A stretch of 64,000 nucleotides of DNA from positions 27,116-91,115 of the forward strand of contig CANHCJ010000001.1 in NCBI GenBank assembly GCA_947458025.1. Reading direction: 5' to 3'. The translations under genes were made by a program, and so were the position numbers. Under the pieces are notes generated by a model, which did no database searches, was not told the DNA's origin, and saw nothing but the letters and a program-made list of their open reading frames with translations. Source of the DNA: Rhodospirillales bacterium (lineage in GTDB: Bacteria > Pseudomonadota > Alphaproteobacteria > Acetobacterales > Acetobacteraceae). Positions 52,955 to 61,679 of this stretch are shown here, piece by piece (the stretch's first letter is position 1; each line of letters opens with the position of its first letter).

Positions 52955-53865
52955 ACGACAACCCTCCCTTCGATGATCGGCCCGCCCATGTCGGGCGGTG
53001 CCGGTTCGTGCGGCCCGCGGCCGCGGCGTTCCATGCGCTCCCGGCGACGGCGCGCGACCGGGTCATTCGGCTCCACCACCCGCGCGCCCTCCGGCAGCGC
53101 CACCGCCTTCCGCAGCCACGCCGCGGGATCCACGACGCCCTTCGTTCGCGCCTCCCCCAGCGCCACGAGCACCGCCTGGTGCCGGTCGCCGGCCTCCTTC
53201 AGCAACCGGCCCAGGTAGCGCCGGCAGGAAGCCTCGCCGTAGGTCGGAAACAACTCCTGCACGAGCGGCAGGGCGGTTCGCCAGAACGCCGTCAGCACCG
53301 GGTGCAGATCGACCACCGGAGGGGCGGGGGCGGCATCAGCCGCCCTAGACCCCGAAGGGGTCTGTACTCTTTCTTTCTCTTTATCTACCTCTTGTATAAA
53401 GGTAGATCGCGGCAAGTCATTGTTTTGCGCCGCTTCCTCGCCAGAAACCGGGGGGGTAACCGGGGGGGTTACCGGGGGGGTATCCCCCGGGGTTGCCTTC
53501 CGCAGCGCCGGATTCCCTCCCCCCTTCAGCCCCGCCTCGCGCCCCACGGCCGCGCGCCGCACATCCCGCACCATGCGGCGGTTGAAGATCGCGCCGCGGT
53601 CATCCCGGGAGAACACGCCGTTGCCCTCCAGCTCGGCGACCAGCTTCTCCACCTGGAGCGCGTTGCACCCCACGCCGCGGGCAAGCTCGCGCGTTGTCAT
53701 GGCGCGGCCGGCCAGCGTGAGGAACCCCTGTTCCTCGCCGTGCCACATGAGCCGGAGCATTTCGATCCACAGGCCGCGGGCGGCCAGGCTCGACACCTGC
53801 ACGCCACGATCGGCACCCCAATCGGCGAAAGTCCATTTCGTCCAGGGGAGGCGGTCGCCGCTCAA
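52951..53865 (-). CDS. putative replication initiator-like protein
   Basis: TTG start; WTKWTFADWGADRGVQ...ARGLWIEMLRLMWHGEEQGFLTLAGRAMTTRELARGVGC winged-helix layout. Confidence 0.6.
   Translation of the reverse strand: MSGDRLPWTKWTFADWGADRGVQVSSLAARGLWIEMLRLMWHGEEQGFLTLAGRAMTTRELARGVGCNALQVEKLVAELEGNGVFSRDDRGAIFNRRMVRDVRRAAVGREAGLKGGGNPALRKATPGDTPPVTPPVTPPVSGEEAAQNNDLPRSTFIQEVDKEKERVQTPSGSRAADAAPAPPVVDLHPVLTAFWRTALPLVQELFPTYGEASCRRYLGRLLKEAGDRHQAVLVALGEARTKGVVDPAAWLRKAVALPEGARVVEPNDPVARRRRERMERRGRGPHEPAPPDMGGPIIEGRVVV
53450..53492. repeat. three tandem 12-bp iteron-like repeats (G7 runs)
   Basis: GGGGGGGTAACC, GGGGGGGTTACC, GGGGGGGTATCC then CCCCGGGG, inside the initiator-like gene. Confidence 0.8.
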
Positions 53866-54284
53866 CGGATTTCCTCCACCAGCACTTCCGTGCGCAGCTC
53901 TTGCCGGCTGGACACCTGCACCGACGTGGCGATGAGCTCGCAGGCGCTGGGGTTGTCGTCCTGGATCACCGCCAGGCCGTAGGGGTGCCGTTGCTGGGGG
54001 CACCCCTTCACCATCCGCACGGGGCCCGGCGTCACCAGCACGTCCAGCAGGCTCTTGCACCCGCCCACCAGGCCATCATGGTCCGGGCGCTTCAGGCCGT
54101 AGCGCGTGATCGTGACCCGGGCGCGCGGCCACGGGGCAGGGGGGCGGCGGCCATGCGTCAGCGCCCTCACCTCCCAGGCGAGTCCCTTCAGGCGCTTGTG
54201 GCGCCTGGACCAGTGTTCCCGGAGTGCGCGGTTCAGCACCGGCAGGGCGTACGGCAGCACGAAATGCAGCCGCGCCCCGGTCAT
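53862..54284 (-). CDS. RusA-like Holliday junction resolvase
   Basis: LNRALREHWSRRHKRLKGLAWEV ... RPDHDGLVGGCKSLLDVL ... VIQDDNPSACELI. Confidence 0.75.
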   Translation of the reverse strand: MTGARLHFVLPYALPVLNRALREHWSRRHKRLKGLAWEVRALTHGRRPPAPWPRARVTITRYGLKRPDHDGLVGGCKSLLDVLVTPGPVRMVKGCPQQRHPYGLAVIQDDNPSACELIATSVQVSSRQELRTEVLVEEIR

Positions 54285-54505
54285 GCGGCCGGCGCAGCCT
54301 CTTGCGACGCCGACTCGCCGTGTGCGGCGTTGTACTCCCGCATGAACCGCTCGATCCGCTCGACCGTGTCGATGCGCGGCGAGCGGCTCCCGGCCCGCAG
54401 ATCCGCCACGAGGTTCCCGTCGCCCACTGCCAACACGCCGAAGCGGGTCGGCGGCATGCCGTGGCGCGTGAGGAAGGTGGCAATATCTTCTAGGAGCTTT
54501 CCCAT
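54281..54505 (-). CDS. Cro-like HTH regulator
   Basis: FLTRHGMPPTRFGVLAVGDGNLVADLRAGSRSPRIDTVERIERFM; divergent to repressor. Confidence 0.75.
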   Translation of the reverse strand: MGKLLEDIATFLTRHGMPPTRFGVLAVGDGNLVADLRAGSRSPRIDTVERIERFMREYNAAHGESASQEAAPAA

Positions 54506-54572
54506 AGTCTCGCCGAATAGCGCGGATTCGCCTAGCGATGCAAGGGTCGTCCGCCCCTTCCATCGCCCGGGG

Positions 54573-54588
54573 ATCGGAAATATCCTAG
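54573..54588. promoter_or_regulatory. operator-like site in immunity intergenic region
   Basis: ATCGG-AAATAT-CCTAG; half-sites nearby at 54531 and 54601. Confidence 0.55.
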
Positions 54589-54613
54589 GGGCCTCAATGA
54601 CTAGGACCCCGAT

Positions 54614-55333
54614 ATGACCCTGGCATCCCGGCGCTCCCCGCCGCCTGCGGACCCAGCCACCCCTGAACCGACCATCCGCGGGCCCGGCGCGAAAGCGAAG
54701 CGCGGTGAGGATCACCAGCTCGATGACGTGCGGCGGATGATCCTCGACCGCATCCACGACCGCGGCCTGACCATTACGGACTTGAGCCGCGCGCTCAGCC
54801 GCAACGAAGCGTATATGCACCAATACATCTGGCGGCAGAGTCCGGCCTATCTCCGCGAGCGCGACCGGGCCGTGGTGGCCAAGCTGCTCGGCATCCCCGA
54901 GGACGTGCTGCGCGAACCGGCCCACAGCGGCCCGATGCCGGCCATCATCGCCCGCGCCACCCTGGACGCGCCGGTGCAGAGCTCCGCGCGCGACGTGCCG
55001 GTCTATCACGAGGCCGGCGACATCGACCCCTCCGCGCCCCTGGACTGGACCCATCGCCCGCCATCGCTGGCCGGGGGCGGCCCCGTGTTCGCCGTGTGGA
55101 TCGCCCAGCCGCACGGGCGCCTGTCCCCCGGCGATCTGGCCTACGTGCGCCAGCACCAGCCGCCACGCATCGGCGACCTGGTGGTGGCGATCGCCGGCAG
55201 CCGCATTGCGGCGATCGGCGACCTGGTGGAGCTCACCGCCACGCGGGCCGCCATCCAGGTTGCCCCAGGCAAGCGCGAATCGGTCGCGCCGCCGGCCGAG
55301 GTGCGCAAGGTCGTGGCGATCACCTTGGCGTAA
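54614..55333 (+). CDS. HTH plus S24-like C-terminal domain phage repressor
   Basis: HTH RMILDRIHDRGLTITDLSRALSRNEAYMHQYI; C-terminal LSPGDLAYVRQHQPPRIGDLVVAI. Confidence 0.8.
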   Translation: MTLASRRSPPPADPATPEPTIRGPGAKAKRGEDHQLDDVRRMILDRIHDRGLTITDLSRALSRNEAYMHQYIWRQSPAYLRERDRAVVAKLLGIPEDVLREPAHSGPMPAIIARATLDAPVQSSARDVPVYHEAGDIDPSAPLDWTHRPPSLAGGGPVFAVWIAQPHGRLSPGDLAYVRQHQPPRIGDLVVAIAGSRIAAIGDLVELTATRAAIQVAPGKRESVAPPAEVRKVVAITLA

Positions 55334-55348
55334 TCGGAAAAATCCTTT
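55333..55348. promoter_or_regulatory. degenerate operator-like site before recombination operon
   Basis: ATCGG-AAAAAT-CCTTT; 13/16 identical to the 54573 site. Confidence 0.35.
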
Positions 55349-55426
55349 TTTCTCGTTGACGCTCGCCTAAACGCACACCAGTATGCGCGCCACCCGACCG
55401 GAGAGGTTCGGGAAAGGAGCGCGCAC

Positions 55427-56227
55427 ATGGACACTGGCATTTATGCCGGCATCCCCGAGGAACGGTACCACGCCGGCGACCAGGTATCCGTCAGCCGCCT
55501 GAAGCTCTTCGCGATCGCCCCGGCGAAGGCGCGGTGGGCGCCGCCGCGCACGAGCCGCCCCCTCGCCATGGGGAAACTCCTGCATACCGCGATCCTTGAG
55601 CCGGCCGAGCTGGAGCGCCGGTACTACCCAACGTCCCTTGCGCGGATCAACGAGCGGGACTCTGCGACCCAGGCCGCGCTTCTGCGGGCCGGCGAGCGCG
55701 AGCTGGTGAAGCAGGCCGACTACGACGACGCCCGCCGGGCGGCCGACGCCGTCCACAAATGGTCCGCGGTGGTGCGCGAGCTCATCACGCCCGACCTCGC
55801 CACCGAGCAATCCGCCTACTGGCAGGATCCCGGCACCGGCCTGCGGTGCCGCGGGCGGGTGGACGGGGCCCACGCCATCTACCGCACGCTCATCGACTTG
55901 AAAAGCGCGCGCAACGCGACGCCCGATGCGTTCAAGTGGACCGTCGCCGAGTACGGCTACCACTGGCAGGAAGCGATGTATCGCGACGGGTGGGAACTTG
56001 CTGGCGGCTGGCGGCCGGAGGTGTTCCTTTTCTTCGCGGTGGAGCTGGAGCCGCCCTACCTGACCGGCATCTACGAGCTGTCCCCCAAAGCCGTTTCCCG
56101 TGGCTGGGACATGGTCCGCCACTACCTCGCCGAATGGGCCGAGTGCGCCCGCCGCGACGAATGGCCCGGCCTGCCGGCCGATGCGCCGATCCAGCTTGAA
56201 CTCCCCCCCGTCGCCTACATGGAATAG
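55427..56227 (+). CDS. PD-(D/E)XK exonuclease, RecE-like (DUF3799)
   Basis: SVSRLKLFAIAPAKARW ... MGKLLHTAILEP ... CRGRVDGAHAIYRTLIDLKSARNATPDAF ... YHWQEAMYRDG. Confidence 0.88.
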   Translation: MDTGIYAGIPEERYHAGDQVSVSRLKLFAIAPAKARWAPPRTSRPLAMGKLLHTAILEPAELERRYYPTSLARINERDSATQAALLRAGERELVKQADYDDARRAADAVHKWSAVVRELITPDLATEQSAYWQDPGTGLRCRGRVDGAHAIYRTLIDLKSARNATPDAFKWTVAEYGYHWQEAMYRDGWELAGGWRPEVFLFFAVELEPPYLTGIYELSPKAVSRGWDMVRHYLAEWAECARRDEWPGLPADAPIQLELPPVAYME

Positions 56228-56234
56228 GAAGCCC

Positions 56235-57242
56235 ATGACCAACCCCGACATGCTTGCCGCCAGCGCGCCCCCGGCAAGGGAATCGCCCGTGCAGCGCACC
56301 ATCCCCGCCGCCCAGCCGGCGCCGCGCCGCGCCCCGCCGCGCGCCGGCGCCGATGGCCCGCCGCCGGAGGTGGCAATGCCCGACATCACCGTCGGTTTCG
56401 GCTCCCTGAAAGGGTTCGAGCTCGGCCAGCGCATGGCCCGCATGCTGTGCATGATGGAGGTGATCCCCGACAGGTACCGCGCCCGGTACCAGAAGAAGAA
56501 CGGCGAATGGGTGGACAACCCCGCCGCGGTCCCGAACTGTTTCGCCGCCCTGACCATGACCGAAAGCCTCCGCCGCAGCGGCGTGAGCGTGGAGGTGCCG
56601 ACCGTGATGGCAAACCTCTACATGGTCCACGGCCAGCCGGCGTGGAGCGGGCAATTCGTCATCGCGCTGGTGAACGCGAGCACCGATCGCTTCGCTCACC
56701 CCCTGGAATACGAGTGGACGGCAGGGCCGGGCATGAAGCACGTCGTCTATCAGGATAAGGAATGGCCCGAAGGCGGGGGGCGCCCCCGCATCGTGGAGCG
56801 CGCCATCGACGTGCCCGACTTGTCGGTGATCGCCTGGACCACCAGCCGCACGACCGGCCGGCGCGTCGAAAGCCCGCCGATTTCCTGCGAGCTGGCCGTG
56901 AAGGAAGGCTGGTGGCAGGGCAACCCCAAGTGGCAGAGCATGACCCAGCAGATGATGGTGTTCCGCGCCGGCGCCTGGTTCGGCCGCGCCCACTGCCCGG
57001 AGCGCCTTATGGGACTCGGCATGGCCGAGGAATACGCCCCGACCGTGGACGGCGCGATCTTCGCCGACGACGAGGCGCCGGCCGCGCAGCAGGGGCAGGC
57101 GCTGACCCAGGAGCAGCACGTGACGCTCGACCTGGACGGCCAGGCCGAGCGCGAGCACGCCCTGGTGCAGACGCAAGACCAGGACAACAACCCGCCCGCG
57201 CGCACCGAAGCCGACGACGACGGCTTTGGCGGGCTGGCATAG
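56235..57242 (+). CDS. RecT-family recombinase
   Basis: WWQGNPKWQSMTQQMMVFRAGAWFGRAHCPERLMGLGMAEEY; adjacent to RecE-like exonuclease. Confidence 0.88.
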   Translation: MTNPDMLAASAPPARESPVQRTIPAAQPAPRRAPPRAGADGPPPEVAMPDITVGFGSLKGFELGQRMARMLCMMEVIPDRYRARYQKKNGEWVDNPAAVPNCFAALTMTESLRRSGVSVEVPTVMANLYMVHGQPAWSGQFVIALVNASTDRFAHPLEYEWTAGPGMKHVVYQDKEWPEGGGRPRIVERAIDVPDLSVIAWTTSRTTGRRVESPPISCELAVKEGWWQGNPKWQSMTQQMMVFRAGAWFGRAHCPERLMGLGMAEEYAPTVDGAIFADDEAPAAQQGQALTQEQHVTLDLDGQAEREHALVQTQDQDNNPPARTEADDDGFGGLA

Positions 57243-57256
57243 GTAGGGAGGTAGCT

Positions 57257-58972
57257 ATGCGCATCACCGGGATTTCGCTATCCAACTGGATCCGGCACGC
57301 CCATTGGGAGGGGGGGGTCACGCCCCTGACCGTGATCGCCGGGCCGAACGAGGCCGGGAAGAGCTCGATCGCCGACGCCGTCGCCTTCGTGCTGACCGGT
57401 TCGGTGGGCCGGGTGCGGGAGAAGGGGCGCCGCGCGGAGCTGGGGCACATGGGCCGCGCCGGCTTCGCCACCCTGACCGCGGGCGACGCGACGCTGACCC
57501 GCGACACCGGCGAGGGGAAGACCACGGCCTCCGGGACGTGGCCCATCGACCCGGCCGCGCCGCGCGCCCTCCTGCCCTATGTGCTGCGCCCCCGCTCCTT
57601 CGCCGACGACACGCCCGATGACCGCCGGCGCGTGCTGATGGCCGCGATGCGGGTGCCGATGACGGCCGCCGCGCTGAAGGAGCGGCTGATCCAGCGCAAG
57701 CACTCGGCCGAGCTGGTGCAGGCGCTGGCCGATGACCAGGACATCGACCAGTGGCGGGATCGCGCCGCGCAGCTCGCCAGCGAAGCCCGGGGCGCCTGGC
57801 AGGCGGTTGCCGGCGGCAAGTATGGCAGCAAGAAGGCCGAAGGGTGGGCGGCCCCCACCCCCGAGGTGTGCACCGACGACGAGCTGGCCGCGGCCGAGGC
57901 GGCAATCGAGCCCGCGGACGCAGCGTGGCGGGCGGCGCTGGAGCGCGTCGGCGCGGCCCGCCAGCGTGCGGCCGATCACACCGAGAACGCCCGGCGCCGC
58001 GCCGTGGCCGCGTCGGCGCCCGAACTCCGGCAATTGCAGCCCCGCCTGAGCCAAGCCGTCACCGCCGCCGAAGCGGCGCTGGCCACTGCGCAGCAGCAGC
58101 AGAACGACGTGCTGGCGCGGAGTCCTGCCGCCGCGCAGGACTGCCCGCACTGCAAAAAGCCCGTCGTCATCACCCCGGGCAACAAGCTCCAGCCCTATGC
58201 CATGCCGACCAACCCCGCCAACACGGCGGAGGTGGCCGCCGCCAGGCGGGCGGTGGAAGCCGCCGACACCGCGCTGGCCCAGGCGCGGGAAGACCTCGCG
58301 GGCTGCACCGCAAAGCTCGCGGCGGCCGAAAGCGTGACCGCCCCCGAGGCCGACGCTGACAGCTCCGCGAGCGAGACGCTGGAGGAAGCGGAAGTGGCTG
58401 CAAGCGAGACAGATGCGGCCCTGCACGCGGCACGCCAGCGCCTGGCCGCGCTGAAGAGCGCGCGGAAGACGATGGAAGACGCGAAGAAGGCCACCGCCGC
58501 CGCCAAGGAGCACCACGAGCGCGCCAAGGCATGGACCGCCATCGGTGAGGCGCTGGCCCCCGACGGGATCCCCGGCGAGTTGCTGGCCGAGACGCTGGCC
58601 CCGTTCAATGACAAGCTCCGCCACTACGCCAGCCAGGCCCGGATGAAGCAGGTCATGGTGGACGACGACATGACGATCCGGGTCGGGACCTACCACTACG
58701 ACCTCGCGTCGGAGTCCGCACGCTGGCGCGCCGACGCCATGATCGCCGCCGCGATCGCGGAGTTTTCCGGCCTGCGGTTCCTGGTGCTGGACGGATTCGA
58801 CGTGGTCCAGCTCGCCGACCGGGGCCCGGCGCTGCAATGGCTCTACCGGATGACGAAGGAGGGGGCGCTGGACACCATCCTGGTGTGCGGCACCTTCGCC
58901 GACCGCCCGAGCGCCCCGGCCGACGTGACGGTGCATTGGCTCGGCGCCAGCCAGGAAAGGAAGGCGGCATGA
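57257..58972 (+). CDS. Rad50/SbcC-like AAA ATPase with zinc hook
   Basis: VIAGPNEAGKSSIADAVAFVLTG; coiled coils; CPHCKKP hook; FLVLDGFD. Confidence 0.85.
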   Translation: MRITGISLSNWIRHAHWEGGVTPLTVIAGPNEAGKSSIADAVAFVLTGSVGRVREKGRRAELGHMGRAGFATLTAGDATLTRDTGEGKTTASGTWPIDPAAPRALLPYVLRPRSFADDTPDDRRRVLMAAMRVPMTAAALKERLIQRKHSAELVQALADDQDIDQWRDRAAQLASEARGAWQAVAGGKYGSKKAEGWAAPTPEVCTDDELAAAEAAIEPADAAWRAALERVGAARQRAADHTENARRRAVAASAPELRQLQPRLSQAVTAAEAALATAQQQQNDVLARSPAAAQDCPHCKKPVVITPGNKLQPYAMPTNPANTAEVAAARRAVEAADTALAQAREDLAGCTAKLAAAESVTAPEADADSSASETLEEAEVAASETDAALHAARQRLAALKSARKTMEDAKKATAAAKEHHERAKAWTAIGEALAPDGIPGELLAETLAPFNDKLRHYASQARMKQVMVDDDMTIRVGTYHYDLASESARWRADAMIAAAIAEFSGLRFLVLDGFDVVQLADRGPALQWLYRMTKEGALDTILVCGTFADRPSAPADVTVHWLGASQERKAA

Positions 58973-59280
58973 GGCGCGCCAGCATCCAGGCGGCGGTGGC
59001 GCCGGAGCCGGTGCTGGCCAGCCAGCGCGAGCCGCCCTCGATCGAGGCGTACGAGGCAACGCGCGATGGCGACACCTGCACGGTCTGCATCGTCACCGCC
59101 CTGCGGAACCGCAATGGATGGGCGGGCCCGGCATCGTGGGTATTCGTCTTCCGCGCCGGGGCGTGCACGGAGGTGCGCTTGAGCACCACCGCCACGCACC
59201 GGATGCGGGTCCCGCCGTGCCGGGCGCCCGGGCTGGTGATGGACCTGGCACAGACCCTGGCACAGGACACCAGCCGATGA
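58969..59280 (+). CDS. hypothetical protein
   Basis: ATGA overlap both ends. Confidence 0.65.
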   Translation: MRRASIQAAVAPEPVLASQREPPSIEAYEATRDGDTCTVCIVTALRNRNGWAGPASWVFVFRAGACTEVRLSTTATHRMRVPPCRAPGLVMDLAQTLAQDTSR

Positions 59281-59759
59281 GCGCGGCGATACCCGACCCG
59301 TGGTTTCGAGCGCGGCCCTACAGCACCCCGCTTTTCGCCCGGCTGGACAAGCCGCCCTTCCGCGAGCTCCGCAAAGGGGAGCGCGCGCTGGGCCCGTTTA
59401 TCCTGCCGCCGTTCCAGCGGGATCCGGTGTGGACCACGGCGCAGAAGGTGCTCTTCATCGAAAGCCTCTGGGCCGGCCTGCCCGTCGGCGCGTGCGTGGT
59501 GAACCTGCCGGATTGGTCGGATCCCCCCGTCGCCACGTTCGGATGGTTGCTGGACGGCCAGCAGAGGTGGAGCGCCGTCTTCGGCTACGTCGCCAACGAG
59601 TTTCCCGTCTTCCGCACCTACTACGGCGCGCTCAACGTCCGGGATCACAGCCGCTTCGGCATGCTGATTTTCCCCGAGCTGCACACCAACCTGACCGACC
59701 CCGGCGAGTGTCGCGAGGTGTGCGAACGCCTCGCCTATGGAGGGACGCCCCACGTCTGA
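59277..59759 (+). CDS. stand-alone DUF262-like (ParB/Srx-fold) protein
   Basis: LPPFQRDPVWTTAQKVLFIESLWAGLPVGACVVNLPD...LLDGQQRWSAVFGY. Confidence 0.8.
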   Translation: MSAAIPDPWFRARPYSTPLFARLDKPPFRELRKGERALGPFILPPFQRDPVWTTAQKVLFIESLWAGLPVGACVVNLPDWSDPPVATFGWLLDGQQRWSAVFGYVANEFPVFRTYYGALNVRDHSRFGMLIFPELHTNLTDPGECREVCERLAYGGTPHV

Positions 59760-60114
59760 AGAGCAAGCCCCGGCCCCCGAGCCGCCGGCCACGGCTGCGC
59801 CGCTGGTATCCGGCGTGATTCACGTGTTCCTGAATGAACACGGCGAGCCGATTGCCCAGGCGGCGGATTTTGAGCGGGCCCGCTATGGCGGCTTCTCGCT
59901 CGCCGAGTCGCAGCAGGCGCGGGTGAAGATGCAGCTCGCGCGCGCCGTGGTGCGCGCCTACGCCTCCCCGGACTTGGCCCGGGGAATGGAGTTGTACGAT
60001 TGCGAGCAACTGGTGAGAAGGCTCATTACCGCGCACGAGTGCCGCATCGTGCAGATCATCGTCGGCCACGGCGATAGGGACGGCATGACGGCGGAAGGGG
60101 GGCGTCGGTGGTGA
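59737..60114 (+). CDS. hypothetical protein
   Basis: Overlaps neighbours; coherent composition. Confidence 0.6.
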   Translation: MEGRPTSEEQAPAPEPPATAAPLVSGVIHVFLNEHGEPIAQAADFERARYGGFSLAESQQARVKMQLARAVVRAYASPDLARGMELYDCEQLVRRLITAHECRIVQIIVGHGDRDGMTAEGGRRW

Positions 60115-60314
60115 TGAACGCCTGGATCCTGGTTGTCGTCTTCTCCGCCGCGAACGGCGGCTACAGCAACAGCACCAGCACGGTGTCGATGCAGCGGTTC
60201 GACTCGCAACCCGCCTGCTCCTGGGCCTTGGATTGGGTCAGGAAGAACGCGCCCGGCTTCCGCACCGCCACGTGCCTGCCGGCGGGAGATAACCCGTGGG
60301 GGGCCAAGCCATGA
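60108..60314 (+). CDS. small exported or membrane protein
   Basis: MNAWILVVVFSAANGGYS N-terminal hydrophobic segment. Confidence 0.6.
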   Translation: MVMNAWILVVVFSAANGGYSNSTSTVSMQRFDSQPACSWALDWVRKNAPGFRTATCLPAGDNPWGAKP

Positions 60315-60532
60315 ACAAGCACCCGCGAGCACCCTACGCCTGGAATATCTGGCACCTCCAGCGCGCCGTGAAGGAGGGGCCCTTCTCCATCCTGCGGGAC
60401 GGCATCATTCCTGCCCGGCCGCTGGGCTACGGCGGGTTGTGGATGCGCCTGCGCCTGGCATGGGCCGTTTTCATCGGGCGGGCCGATGCGCTGTACTGGA
60501 CCGACGCGCGGCCGAAGGAAAGGCAGCCATGA
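60311..60532 (+). CDS. hypothetical protein
   Basis: ATGA overlap. Confidence 0.6.
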   Translation: MNKHPRAPYAWNIWHLQRAVKEGPFSILRDGIIPARPLGYGGLWMRLRLAWAVFIGRADALYWTDARPKERQP

Positions 60533-60939
60533 GCAACCCCGGCGACAAGATCACCCCGGCCGAAATGATCGCCCTCTTCGGCGAGAGGGTGCCGCTTGCG
60601 GTGGCCGACTTCCTCTTCAACGCGCCAGCGCACATGACCATTGCCGAGGTGCGCGCCGAGGTGAGGCGGATGGCGGCCGAGCAGCCCGCGCTCCAGGGCA
60701 CCGCCGAGTTTGCCGCTGCCTGCCGCGAGCAAGCGCAATACCAGGGCCCCGAAGGACTATGGGTGGTGTGGTTCCAGGAGCCGGGCGTAGGCCCGGTTGT
60801 CTTCCATGGCGCCGGGGCGGAGGGCGCCGCGCGAACCTATCACCGCCATGCACGCGGCGCCTGGAGCTGCGGGTTGCTATGCGGCGCCGAGCTTTTGCCG
60901 GTTTCGGATGCCCCTCAGTTGCCACAGGATGACGCATGA
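60529..60939 (+). CDS. hypothetical protein
   Basis: ATGA overlap. Confidence 0.6.
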   Translation: MSNPGDKITPAEMIALFGERVPLAVADFLFNAPAHMTIAEVRAEVRRMAAEQPALQGTAEFAAACREQAQYQGPEGLWVVWFQEPGVGPVVFHGAGAEGAARTYHRHARGAWSCGLLCGAELLPVSDAPQLPQDDA

Positions 60940-61238
60940 CCCGCCGCCTCCGCATCTACTACCTGCACAACATCGGGGGCCGCACGGAAGGGGTGATCGC
61001 GGCCTACAACAAGCGCGACGCCGCCCGCTCGGCTGGCGTGCCGGTCAGTGAGGTGGAAGAGCACAGCACCCACCGCGCCGCCGACATGGCCTTGCAGTGC
61101 CCCGGGCAGCTCTTCGTCACACCCCTCTACATCAACGGCCGCGCGCCGCACGACCATGAGAAGCGGTGGCAAGCCGCCTACAAGCGCCTGCCCGGCTACG
61201 ACGCTACACCCCCAGCGGGAGCTCCAGCGTCGCCATAG
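60936..61238 (+). CDS. hypothetical protein
   Basis: ATGA overlap; convergent overlap with HNH gene. Confidence 0.6.
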   Translation: MTRRLRIYYLHNIGGRTEGVIAAYNKRDAARSAGVPVSEVEEHSTHRAADMALQCPGQLFVTPLYINGRAPHDHEKRWQAAYKRLPGYDATPPAGAPASP

Positions 61239-61620
61239 CCGCCCGGCCGTTCGCCGCCGCGGTGCCGCGGTGGTGGCCGGCATCGTGCGCCAGGTGGCAC
61301 CGCTGGCACAGCACCAGGTGATTCGCCGCATCGTTGTTCGACGGATCGTGGTCCCGGTGCGCCGTCGCCAGCATGATTTCGATGACGCGCACCTGCCCCC
61401 GACCTCCCCAATTCAGCCAGAATGGCGGACGCTGGTAGCCCGCATCCCGCAGCGGGCCCGGCCGCACGGCGTGGAAATGCCCCGCCGCATCCCGCCACCC
61501 CCAGGACCGATCGCGCACGCCGCACCGCTGGCACCGGAACCCAGCCGCCGCCTTCGCCTCTTCGGCGATCCGGCGCCAGTCGGCAGGGTAGAGGCGGCGG
61601 TTTTCCCGGCGGATCGGCAT
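61204..61620 (-). CDS. HNH endonuclease-like protein
   Basis: CQRCGV ... ATAHRDHDPSNNDAANHLVLCQRCHLAHD. Confidence 0.8.
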   Translation of the reverse strand: MPIRRENRRLYPADWRRIAEEAKAAAGFRCQRCGVRDRSWGWRDAAGHFHAVRPGPLRDAGYQRPPFWLNWGGRGQVRVIEIMLATAHRDHDPSNNDAANHLVLCQRCHLAHDAGHHRGTAAANGRAAMATLELPLGV

Positions 61621-61679
61621 GGCTGGCTCCCTAGCTACCTCCCGTGATAGGAAACTACCGATGTCGGGGCGGAGGGTCC

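Noticed and set aside
54490-54507. CTAGGAGCTTTCCCATAG as an additional operator
   Set aside because: Overlaps the first codons of the Cro-like gene and only one arm matches; kept out of the operator set.
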